Assembly: GCF_042139015.1 (NCBI RefSeq)
Contig: NZ_JBHIKY010000037.1
Span: forward strand, 1-27,909
Length of the DNA stretch: 27,909 nt
Source of the DNA: JBHIKY01 sp042139015
GTDB lineage: Bacteria > Bacillota > Bacilli > Bacillales > Marinococcaceae
Direction: 5' to 3'
This document shows, piece by piece, positions 15,227 to 21,540 of this stretch (positions are counted from its first letter, which is position 1; the number at the start of each line of letters is the position of its first letter). The position numbers and the translations under genes were made by a program. Under the pieces are notes generated by a model. It saw nothing but the letters and a program-made list of their open reading frames with translations. It searched no databases and was not told where the DNA came from.

Positions 15227-17658
15227 TGTTTCCCACCTCCCGCTTCGAGCTTCACTCGCTGGAGCCTTAATGCGTTAAGAACCACCGATACGGAGCTGAA
15301 GGCCATGGCCGCACCTGCTACCCATGGGGCTAGCAGCCCGGCGGCTGCGATTGGAATACCAATGGTGTTGTAGATAAAAGCGAAAAATAAATTTTGTTTA
15401 ATGTTACGCATTGTTTTGCGGCTCATAAGGACAGCGTCCGCGACACTATTTAGATCGCCGCGCATCAATGTCACATCAGCCGCTTCTATCGCCACGTCCG
15501 TTCCGGTACCGATTGCCATGCCGATATCTGCGACGGCAAGAGCCGGAGCGTCATTAATACCATCTCCAACCATCGCCACTTTTTTTCCTTCCCGCTGGAG
15601 CTTTTCAATTTCTGCACTTTTTTCTTCAGGCACTACTTCTGCAAGAACCCTATCAATTCCAACTTCTGCTGAGATTGCTTCTGCGGTGCGGCGGTTGTCG
15701 CCGGTAAGCATAATAACTTCAAGCCCAGCCGCTTTCATACGCTCCACGGCTCGCTTTGATGTCTCCTTCACCGTATCTGCCACAGCTGCCATTCCGGCGT
15801 ATTTTCCGTCCACCGCTATCAGCATCACCGTTTTCCCCTGCATTTCCAGCTCACTCGTCTTATTCTCAGCCATGTTCATATCAATTCCATGTTTTTTCAT
15901 CAAGTTACGAGTTCCTGCAAATACTCTGTGCCCTTCCGCTTCTGCTTCCACGCCGAATCCGGGATGAGCGGTAAAAGAAAAAGGCGCTTTAGGGTCCACA
16001 TTTTTCTGACGTATACCCTCCACAATGGCTGCTGCGAGCGGGTGCTCCGAGTGCATTTCCGCTGCGCCGAGGAGCTGCAGAAAGGATCTTTCCTCCCAGC
16101 CCTCTTCCAAAATCAGATCCGTAAGCTCAGGCTCTCCTTTTGTAATGGTCCCGGTTTTATCGAGAACAACCGTATGAAGTGTCTGCGTACTTTCCAGGTA
16201 TTCTCCCCCTTTAAAAAGAACGCCGATTTCAGCAGCCCTGCCGGAGCCTGCCATAATCGATGTTGGTGTTGCCAGGCCGAGGGCACACGGGCAGGCGATA
16301 ACAAGAATGGAAATCACCGGAATCAGCGCGCTGCCCAGCTCTCCGGGAGCGACAAACATATACCAGACAAGAAAAGTGAGAATGGCAAAGCCGATCACTG
16401 CCGGTACGAAAATGCCTGAAATTCTATCGGCAAGCCGCTGAATTTCCGCTTTGGATCCCTGCGCTTCTTCGACGATTTTAACAATCTGGGAAAGCGCGGT
16501 ATCCTTGCCGACACGAGTTGCTTGCAGGCGGATGGCGCCGTTTTTATTAATGGTCGCCCCCACCACTGAATCTCCTGCTTTTTTATCCACTGGAAGGCTT
16601 TCTCCGGTCAGCATCGACTCGTCTACGGCAGACTCGCCGTCTATCACTTCGCCGTCAACCGGAATTTTTTCTCCAGGCTTTACAGCAACAGTATCTCCGA
16701 TCAGGACCTCTTCCACCGGAATGGTCATTTCTTCTCCATCGCGAATAATCACTGCCGTTTTGGCGCGAAGCCCGAGAAGCTTTTGAATGGCTTGAGAGGT
16801 CCTGCCCTTCGCGCGTTGTTCGAATAGTTTTCCAAGCACAATTAAAGTAATAATAATAGCTGCCGCTTCAAAATAGAGTTCAGGCATGCCCTGGCTTCCA
16901 CTGCTGACCCATTCCCAGCCTAAATAAATACTGTAAAAATAGGCAGCTGACGTTCCCATTGCTACGAGTACATCCATGTTTGCACTCTTATTGCGCAGAG
17001 TTTTATACGCTCCCTTATAAAATTGCCAGCCGATGATAAATTGAACAGGCGTCGCAAGAGCAAGCTGGACCCACGGGCTCATGAAGGCATGAGGCAGCCA
17101 CAGGAAGGAAGTGAACTCAAAATGAGTAACCATCGTCCACAGAAGCGGCAGCGATAATATGAGAGAGAATATAAATTTCCCTGTCTGATTGTCAACGGCT
17201 GCTTCCCTCTCTTTATTTGTCCCTGCTTCTTCGGTTTTTTCTTTAAGCTGGTAGCCGATTTTATCAATTGCTGCTTTCATATCCGCGGTAGAGACCTGGT
17301 CGGGATTGTATTCTACTGCGGCGGATTCCATAGCAAGATTTACGTTTGCCTGGACCACGCCAGCTAGTTTGTTCAGCTTTTTTTCCACTCGGCCTGCACA
17401 GGCTGCGCAAGTCATGCCCAGCACATCAAACTCAACTTTTTCATGAATTACTCCATATCCGAGCTTTTCAATTTTTTCTTCCATCTCCTGGGGAGAGGTT
17501 TTTTCTGGATCAAACGTGACGCTGGAGCGCTCAAGTGCAAAATTAACGTTTGCCTCTTGCACCCCTTCTATTTTTTTTAAACCCTTTTCTATTCGTGCTG
17601 CACAAGCCCCACAGGTCATACCCGAAATCTGAAGCGATGTTTGTTGTTGGTCACTCAC
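15223..17658 (-). CDS. copA: Copper-exporting P-type ATPase
   Basis: This 811-aa P1B-type ATPase pumps Cu(I) out of the cell. It has two N-terminal metal-binding HMA domains (GMTCGAC, Cys16/Cys19; GMTCAAC, Cys84/Cys87) and eight expected membrane helices. The CPC transport motif is at 456-458 in IACPCALGLATP. The actuator TGES is at 351-354, the phosphorylation site is Asp500 in DKTGT, and SEHPLAAAI and GDGINDAPALA follow. The GTG start at 17658 is chosen because AAAGGAGG lies 7 bases before it; the frame is open further up but has no ribosome site. It follows csoR and copZ and has its own CsoR-type box. Confidence 0.96.
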   Translation of the reverse strand: MSDQQQTSLQISGMTCGACAARIEKGLKKIEGVQEANVNFALERSSVTFDPEKTSPQEMEEKIEKLGYGVIHEKVEFDVLGMTCAACAGRVEKKLNKLAGVVQANVNLAMESAAVEYNPDQVSTADMKAAIDKIGYQLKEKTEEAGTNKEREAAVDNQTGKFIFSLILSLPLLWTMVTHFEFTSFLWLPHAFMSPWVQLALATPVQFIIGWQFYKGAYKTLRNKSANMDVLVAMGTSAAYFYSIYLGWEWVSSGSQGMPELYFEAAAIIITLIVLGKLFEQRAKGRTSQAIQKLLGLRAKTAVIIRDGEEMTIPVEEVLIGDTVAVKPGEKIPVDGEVIDGESAVDESMLTGESLPVDKKAGDSVVGATINKNGAIRLQATRVGKDTALSQIVKIVEEAQGSKAEIQRLADRISGIFVPAVIGFAILTFLVWYMFVAPGELGSALIPVISILVIACPCALGLATPTSIMAGSGRAAEIGVLFKGGEYLESTQTLHTVVLDKTGTITKGEPELTDLILEEGWEERSFLQLLGAAEMHSEHPLAAAIVEGIRQKNVDPKAPFSFTAHPGFGVEAEAEGHRVFAGTRNLMKKHGIDMNMAENKTSELEMQGKTVMLIAVDGKYAGMAAVADTVKETSKRAVERMKAAGLEVIMLTGDNRRTAEAISAEVGIDRVLAEVVPEEKSAEIEKLQREGKKVAMVGDGINDAPALAVADIGMAIGTGTDVAIEAADVTLMRGDLNSVADAVLMSRKTMRNIKQNLFFAFIYNTIGIPIAAAGLLAPWVAGAAMAFSSVSVVLNALRLQRVKLEAGGGKQ

Positions 17659-17682
17659 ACCTAACCCTCCTTTATAAATACT

Positions 17683-17699
17683 ATACCTAGCTATGGTAT
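17683..17699. promoter_or_regulatory. CsoR-type operator before copA
   Basis: ATACCTAGCTATGGTAT has the ATACC-N7-GGTAT layout and 17-bp length of Bacillus CsoR boxes. On the minus strand it overlaps a -10-like TATAGT, which fits Cu-relieved repression of an internal copA promoter. Confidence 0.6.
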
Positions 17700-17717
17700 T
17701 TATTCGAGATAAAATGT

Positions 17718-17739
17718 CCGGGCAGGTGTCACTGCCCGG
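17718..17739. terminator. Hairpin between copZ and copA
   Basis: CCGGGCAG pairs perfectly with CTGCCCGG (6-base loop). On the minus strand ACATTTTATC follows, so it may partly terminate copZ transcripts or protect their 3' end, giving more copZ than copA. Confidence 0.55.
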
Positions 17740-17750
17740 CCGGATCATGC

Positions 17751-17960
17751 TCAGGAAACGACGTCATAGCCCTGTTCATCAATAGCTTCTGCAATATCAT
17801 CATGAGTTATTTTCTCGTCGTTGTACTTTACTTCCACTATTCCGGCATCTAAATTCACCTGGACCGCTGCTACACCTTCGAGTCCGCCGACTCCGTCTTC
17901 TACAGCTTTGACACAGTGTCCGCAGGACATTCCTTTCACCTTCAGTGTTTCTGTTTTCAT
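17751..17960 (-). CDS. copZ: Copper chaperone CopZ
   Basis: This 69-aa cytosolic metallochaperone has a single HMA fold. Cu(I) is bound by the two cysteines of GMSCGHC and handed to the HMA domains of CopA. The usual family pattern is complete: TLKVKGMSCGHCVKAVE, then VQVNLDAGIVEVKYN and a C-terminal AIDEQGYDV. AAGGAG lies before the ATG at 17960. It lies between csoR and copA in the common Bacillus order. Confidence 0.95.
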   Translation of the reverse strand: MKTETLKVKGMSCGHCVKAVEDGVGGLEGVAAVQVNLDAGIVEVKYNDEKITHDDIAEAIDEQGYDVVS

Positions 17961-17986
17961 GACATACACTCCTTCATTACATTATT

Positions 17987-18003
17987 ATACATTACCTCGG
18001 TAT
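17987..18003. promoter_or_regulatory. CsoR-type operator before copZ
   Basis: ATACATTACCTCGGTAT matches the ATACC-N7-GGTAT layout with one mismatch. On the minus strand it covers the spacer of a promoter whose -10 is TATAAT, about 25 bases before the copZ start. Confidence 0.6.
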
Positions 18004-18022
18004 AGTATCATTAAACGAAAAA

Positions 18023-18313
18023 TTATTTAATCATTCTTTTCATAACATCGAGCAGCTCTTCAATCGATTCTTCTCCATTTCCATTCTTGATAGCATTAGC
18101 TACACAGTGATGAGTATGATCTTCCATTAATGCGAGAGATACTTTATTCATGGCTGATTGAATAGCCGCGATCTGATTTAAAATGTCGACACAGTACCGG
18201 TCGTTCTCTACCATATTGTGAATGCCCCGTACCTGTCCTTCAATCCGTTTGAGTCGATTCAGCAGCTGCTGCTTATTCGGCTGTACTGTCTGTTTATCTG
18301 TATGCTCCATCAT
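18023..18313 (-). CDS. csoR: Copper-sensing repressor CsoR
   Basis: This about 96-aa all-helical repressor releases DNA when it binds Cu(I). It aligns through NRLKRIEGQVRGIHNMVENDRYCVDIL and LMEDHTHHCVANAIK with B. subtilis CsoR. The three Cu ligands are conserved as Cys41, His66 and Cys70, with the same 25- and 4-residue spacing as Cys45/His70/Cys74 there. That separates it from formaldehyde- or persulfide-sensing relatives. AGGAAGG precedes two adjacent ATGs (18313 and 18310); either could start. It leads the csoR-copZ-copA cluster and probably represses itself through a box at 18361. Confidence 0.94.
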   Translation of the reverse strand: MMEHTDKQTVQPNKQQLLNRLKRIEGQVRGIHNMVENDRYCVDILNQIAAIQSAMNKVSLALMEDHTHHCVANAIKNGNGEESIEELLDVMKRMIK

Positions 18314-18357
18314 CCACACCTTCCTACATTTATACGTATACCCTGTATTTATAAAAT

Positions 18358-18388
18358 ATCATACCCCCATGGAGTAATCAACTATCAA
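18358..18388 (-). promoter_or_regulatory. csoR promoter with CsoR-type box
   Basis: On the minus strand TTGATA (18383-18388) and TATGAT (18358-18363) are 19 bases apart. Overlapping them is ATACCCCCATGGAGTAA (18361-18377), resembling a CsoR box. The long spacer with a near-palindrome (ACTCCATGGGGGT) would also suit a MerR-type activator such as CueR. Confidence 0.5.
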
Positions 18389-18472
18389 GATTATTTTCTT
18401 TTAGGGCGAGATATGAGAAGATAGCTTTGATTTACCATGGAAATGTCCGTTTCCATAGAAAGGATAGATAGA

Positions 18473-19369
18473 ATGTCACGAACAAAAGCGTATGCCTTCG
18501 CCATTTCAGGTGCTGCACTTTGGGGCTTGACCGGTCTTTTTGTGCAGTTTTTATATGATTACGGTTTTACTCCCTGGCAGGTCGTTGCCATCCGGGCAAT
18601 TTTTTCGGGCTTGCTTATTGTGAGCTATCTTAGTATTTTCAACCCCTCCTATTTAAAAATTAATCTGCGGGATCTTCCTTTTTTTATCGGTACTGGAATT
18701 ATTAGTATTGTATTTTTTAATTGGTGTTTTTTCACAGTCATCGATGAAACATCCATTTCCCTGGCCGTAGTGCTGCTGTATACTGGTCCTTTTTTTGTGA
18801 CACTGCTTTCACGCTTTTTGTTTAAAGAATGGCTCACGAAGAGGAAAGTGGCCGCTTTGTTTGTAACAATTGCCGGCTGTGCATTTACGGTCGGCCTGCT
18901 TCCTTCATTTAACACATCTGTGTCGGGCTTTGCGATTATTACGGGGATCGGTTCCGGATTCTTTTACGCCCTATACAGCATTTTCGGAAAATATGTGAGC
19001 CGAAAATATCACTCTCTGACAATTACCGCGTGGTCGTTTATCTGTGCGAGCACGCTTATGCTTCCGGCCGGCGGGCTTCTCCCCCAGGCAGGATTATTTC
19101 TGGATCTTCGCGTGCTCTTTTTTGCCGCCGGGCTTGCCTTGATTCCAACGGTGCTGGCCTACATATTTTACACTATCGGCCTTACATATATTGAATCGAG
19201 CCGGGCTTCTATTTTATCGACTATTGAGCCGGTCGTCGCCCTGTTTGTAGGCTTTGCCGTATTCGGAGATCAGCTTGGAGGCTGGCAGATGGCAGGAGCC
19301 GCGCTTGTCCTATCCTCTATTTTTCTCGTATCCGAAAAAAAACGAATATCTTCATCGAGGGGGCTGTAG
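18473..19369 (+). CDS. EamA/DMT family transporter
   Basis: This 298-aa membrane protein has about ten helices arranged as two EamA repeats. The first starts at AFAISGAALWGLTGLF and the second at FAIITGIGSGFFYALYSIFGKY. The typical repeat end reads IPTVLAYIFYTIGLTYIESSRASILSTIEPVVA. Such proteins export or import amino acids and other metabolites; the substrate cannot be told. The ATG at 18473 has AAAGGA 8 bases before it. An ATGGAAA/TTTCCAT hairpin (18437-18456) precedes the ribosome site. The last two codons and the TAG stop lie inside repeat copy B, which apparently replaced the original C-terminus and stop. Confidence 0.88.
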   Translation: MSRTKAYAFAISGAALWGLTGLFVQFLYDYGFTPWQVVAIRAIFSGLLIVSYLSIFNPSYLKINLRDLPFFIGTGIISIVFFNWCFFTVIDETSISLAVVLLYTGPFFVTLLSRFLFKEWLTKRKVAALFVTIAGCAFTVGLLPSFNTSVSGFAIITGIGSGFFYALYSIFGKYVSRKYHSLTITAWSFICASTLMLPAGGLLPQAGLFLDLRVLFFAAGLALIPTVLAYIFYTIGLTYIESSRASILSTIEPVVALFVGFAVFGDQLGGWQMAGAALVLSSIFLVSEKKRISSSRGL

Positions 19370-19580
19370 CAAAAGCCCCTCTTTATAGAAAAAGTAGTAT
19401 CCTAAATAGAAGATAGCAGGGGACAAGTCCGAAGACTCCAGTGGGAAGAGCAGCGGCTGAAGATCCGCCGGGCGCGGGTTTCGCCCGGTTAGCTGAAGCG
19501 CTGCCCACGGAAAGCGAAGGACTTGTCCACTGCATTTTTACCATGCAAAAGGGGGCGAGTATCATTTATGATACAGCCCT
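19359..19580. repeat. Fold-back intergenic repeat, copy B (full length, inverted)
   Basis: This is a full copy of about 222 bp in the opposite orientation to copy A. It begins GGGGGCTGTAGCAAAAGCCCCT and ends ATGATACAGCCC. Internal arms GCAGGGGACAAGTCC and CCCACGGAAAGCGAAGGAC and the central CCGGGCG stem are kept. Its first hairpin can terminate the EamA transcript. Confidence 0.9.
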
Positions 19581-19638
19581 TTTTAGTTCTATTCACTTAG
19601 GCCAATACCTTCAATTTTTCATTGCTTAAAATTATATT

Positions 19639-19684
19639 TTGCATTTTGTTCGGCTTCTGGATAAAATACAGGAACACACGTTCG
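19639..19684 (+). promoter_or_regulatory. Promoter with LexA (SOS) box for the sigO operon
   Basis: TTGCAT (19639-19644) and TAAAAT (19662-19667) stand exactly 17 bases apart as -35 and -10. At 19671-19684 GGAACACACGTTCG matches 13 of 14 positions of the Gram-positive LexA (DinR) consensus CGAACRNRYGTTCG, with both GAAC and GTTC intact. It would cover the transcription start. This palindrome could instead be a SigO-specific element. Confidence 0.6.
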
Positions 19685-19752
19685 TATTTGAGGTTGTATT
19701 TTTCTCCAAAATCTACCTTTTATAAGTAAGCAGGCCAGAAGGGAGGGACAGC

Positions 19753-20364
19753 ATGAAAGATAGATTATGCAGTCTGAGAGGGCAGTGCCGCAGGCTTGAT
19801 CGTTTTATCTCTGAGCAGTCCGACTTGATGAACAGTCCTGTGATTCAACAATTTATACAGCAGGAAGAGCACCGTCAGGCTCTTGCAGACGCCTTCTGTA
19901 AAAATACTGCCGCCGCGAAAGCCAACCTGGATGATATATTCCGCGCTTTCTACGGGGACATGCAGTTTACATCCTATGTGCTGAAGACCCTGCAGTGGAG
20001 TGCTATTCATTTTGACAAACAGCTGCGAAAGCAGAACCAGGTGGAACAGCTTCTTATTGACAGTCACCCAAAAGACGCAGAAATACCAGAATGGCCGGAT
20101 CTAAAGGTCCCACTCACTGAAGATGCGGCATCTGATCAGAAAGAACGTCTGGCTGACATGATTGAAAATAAGCTCCTTTATCACGGACTCTGCCAATTAA
20201 CACCACGCCAGCACTATGTTCTGTACGAAAAATATAAAAATGACTTATCTGATCTCGCTATCGCGGAGCAGCTCGGCGTCAGCCAGCAGGCGGTGTTTAA
20301 ATCAAGAAAAACGGCACTCGAACGATTGTCTCAAATTATGGGAAAGGATGATGTTCGATTATGA
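19753..20364 (+). CDS. sigO: SigO (YvrI)-like sigma factor subunit
   Basis: This 203-aa protein has a sigma-70 region 4 at about 148-196 (LTPRQHYVLYEKYKNDLSDLAIA...LGVSQQAVFKSRKTALERL), with the -35-binding helix-turn-helix at about 166-186. Its N-terminal half contains FRAFYGDMQFTSYVLKTLQWSAIHFDKQ, a pattern seen in SigO- and phage Xpf-like factors. A normal region 2 is missing. In B. subtilis SigO works only with RsoA, which supplies region 2, and the pair drives oxalate decarboxylase genes under acid stress. An RsoA-like gene lies two genes downstream here. GGGAGG precedes the ATG. The stop overlaps the yvrJ start (ATGA). Orthology to SigO is inferred from architecture and neighbours. Confidence 0.75.
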   Translation: MKDRLCSLRGQCRRLDRFISEQSDLMNSPVIQQFIQQEEHRQALADAFCKNTAAAKANLDDIFRAFYGDMQFTSYVLKTLQWSAIHFDKQLRKQNQVEQLLIDSHPKDAEIPEWPDLKVPLTEDAASDQKERLADMIENKLLYHGLCQLTPRQHYVLYEKYKNDLSDLAIAEQLGVSQQAVFKSRKTALERLSQIMGKDDVRL

Positions 20365-20522
20365 TTTTTGAATCACTCGCCACTGAATTGTTAGCTAATG
20401 TAGGCTTCCCTATTTTTATTTCTGTTTATTTAATGGTCCGGATAGAAAACAAAATTGAAAATGTGTCGGTGAATACACAAAGGCTGTTTGACCGATTTAT
20501 GAAGGAGGAATACCGTGACTGA
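20361..20522 (+). CDS. yvrJ: YvrJ family protein
   Basis: This 53-aa protein has one membrane helix (about 8-26) and the YvrJ pattern NVGFPIFISVYLMVRIENKIE followed by a short polar tail. YvrJ belongs to the SigO regulon in B. subtilis; its function is unknown. Here it is inside the sigma operon: its ATG overlaps the sigO stop by 4 bases and its end overlaps the rsoA start by 8 bases. A membrane signal or anchor for the sigma pair is an inference. Confidence 0.8.
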   Translation: MIFESLATELLANVGFPIFISVYLMVRIENKIENVSVNTQRLFDRFMKEEYRD

Positions 20523-20739
20523 GCTTTACAGACTGGCTTATCTCGCAAAGGAAAAAGACGAGGAGGCGATGGCCCGCCTCCTCCTCGAGTTTGAACCTTT
20601 TATTCAAAAATCTCTTCGTCAGACAACGATTCAGGAAAAAGAAGATCTGAGACAGCATTTACGATTAAAATGTATCGAAAGCGTTTATCGCTTTTCATAT
20701 TCTCCCGCCCCCGGCTTTTGGGAGTTTATTAAGAAATAA
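20515..20739 (+). CDS. rsoA: RsoA-like sigma-region-2 subunit
   Basis: This 74-aa protein resembles only the core-binding part of a sigma factor, region 2.1-2.2: a helix LAKEKDEEAMARLLLEFEPFIQKSL, then EKEDLRQHLRLKCIESVYRF, then PGFWEFIKK. The DLRQ...L...RF pattern is the hallmark of region 2.2, and the protein ends before the -10-melting region is complete. B. subtilis RsoA (79 aa) is the co-sigma partner of SigO. The GTG start has AAGGAGG 6 bases before it, inside yvrJ. The start overlap and shared operon support a SigO-RsoA pair. Confidence 0.75.
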   Translation: MTELYRLAYLAKEKDEEAMARLLLEFEPFIQKSLRQTTIQEKEDLRQHLRLKCIESVYRFSYSPAPGFWEFIKK

Positions 20740-20912
20740 AATATATTGTGTTAAGTGTTTTTCAACTTAATGACAAAAGAATTAAGTGTCTTTAACGGTT
20801 TGGCCTGTACTCTTTTTTCTTCAATACCGTTCGATTATAATCAATCTATCAAATATACGTATAAATGGTATCGACATTCCGGCTTTTGATTAATCGTAAA
20901 GGTGTTGGATGC
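20740..20912. promoter_or_regulatory. Intergenic region with direct repeats and a promoter
   Basis: TTAAGTGTTTTTCAAC (20751-20766) is partly repeated as TTAAGTGTCTTTAAC (20782-20796), 31 bases apart, about three helical turns. A -10 TATAAT lies at 20836-20841. Such spaced repeats suggest a regulator site for the following gene. Confidence 0.4.
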
Positions 20913-21413
20913 ATGAACAAAAATAAAGTATGGAAATGGAGCTTGCCGCTGATGCTGCTTGCAGGGGCTGTGATATTCATTTATGTTGCAGTGACCCCAA
21001 CTTTCAGTCATGAGTATAAACAACTGACACAACGGCTTGAGGTCGGCTTAAAGTACACCGAACCTAAGGATTCAACTATGTATGTGCTGCCATACGTGGA
21101 AAATCCAAATGGCTCCGACCTTACGTTCACGCATAACGGAAGCAACTTTTTCGGTTTGGAAATCCTTGATAAGCAGGGGAACGTCATCAAAGGAGCGGTC
21201 ACGCTCGAAGCAAATGAGGAAGCATCACCGAATATTCTAAAAACCACGCTGGGCCCGGGCGAAAAGGAAAGCCAGAACCATTATTACAAAGTGACGCTCG
21301 ATGATGAGGCCGATAGAATCCAAATTTCCTATAATGGCAAAGTAAAAGATGAATTCGGCCTGGATAAAATTGAAGAAGTGATTGAAATTGATGTGAACCA
21401 TCTGCTGATTTAG
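20913..21413 (+). CDS. Membrane-anchored extracellular protein of unknown function
   Basis: This 166-aa protein starts MNKNKVWKWSLPLMLLAGAVIF, a basic N-terminus and one hydrophobic helix (about 9-28) that acts as an anchor or signal without an obvious cleavage site. The rest is polar and beta-rich (TMYVLPYVENPNGSDLTFTHNGS, GLEILDKQGNVIKGAV, YYKVTLDDEADRIQISYNGKV), suggesting an immunoglobulin-like or similar extracellular domain. I do not recognise the family. The ATG at 20913 is preferred to one 16 codons upstream, because GGTG and the signal-like N-terminus fit it. It follows the sigO operon and could be one of its targets; that is inference. Confidence 0.7.
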   Translation: MNKNKVWKWSLPLMLLAGAVIFIYVAVTPTFSHEYKQLTQRLEVGLKYTEPKDSTMYVLPYVENPNGSDLTFTHNGSNFFGLEILDKQGNVIKGAVTLEANEEASPNILKTTLGPGEKESQNHYYKVTLDDEADRIQISYNGKVKDEFGLDKIEEVIEIDVNHLLI

Positions 21414-21452
21414 TTTATACAGTGCTGCAGAGGAAAAATAGCTTCTAACTTA

Positions 21453-21473
21453 TGAAGTGCACCAAAAGTTGGG
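21453..21473. mobile_element. Possible solo end of an IS3-family element
   Basis: TGAAGTGCACCAAAAGTTGG resembles terminal inverted repeats of the IS3/IS150 group, which often begin TG and contain GCACC-AAAAGTT. No transposase or second end is nearby, so at most a remnant. Confidence 0.35.
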
Positions 21474-21509
21474 CAAGAGTTCGATATTGTATCGGACTCT
21501 TGCTTTTTT
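21473..21509 (+). terminator. Strong intrinsic terminator
   Basis: GCAAGAGTTCGATA pairs with TATCGGACTCTTGC (loop TTG, one T-G pair), followed by TTTTTT. It ends the gene at 20913-21413 and lies between it and the converging dehydrogenase gene. Confidence 0.9.
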
Positions 21510-21540
21510 ACCGGCAGATTTTTATTTCTGCGTCTTCTTC

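Noticed and set aside
14781..15270. ORFs inside repeat copy A
   Set aside because: They are translations of the fold-back repeat; similar frames appear in copies B and C only because the DNA is repeated.
18437..18456. ATGGAAA/TTTCCAT hairpin as a riboswitch of the EamA gene
   Set aside because: A 7-bp stem is too simple for a ligand-binding RNA; no conserved riboswitch elements are visible.
19383..19629. ORFs inside repeat copy B, both strands
   Set aside because: Same reason as for copy A; no ribosome site or conserved protein pattern.
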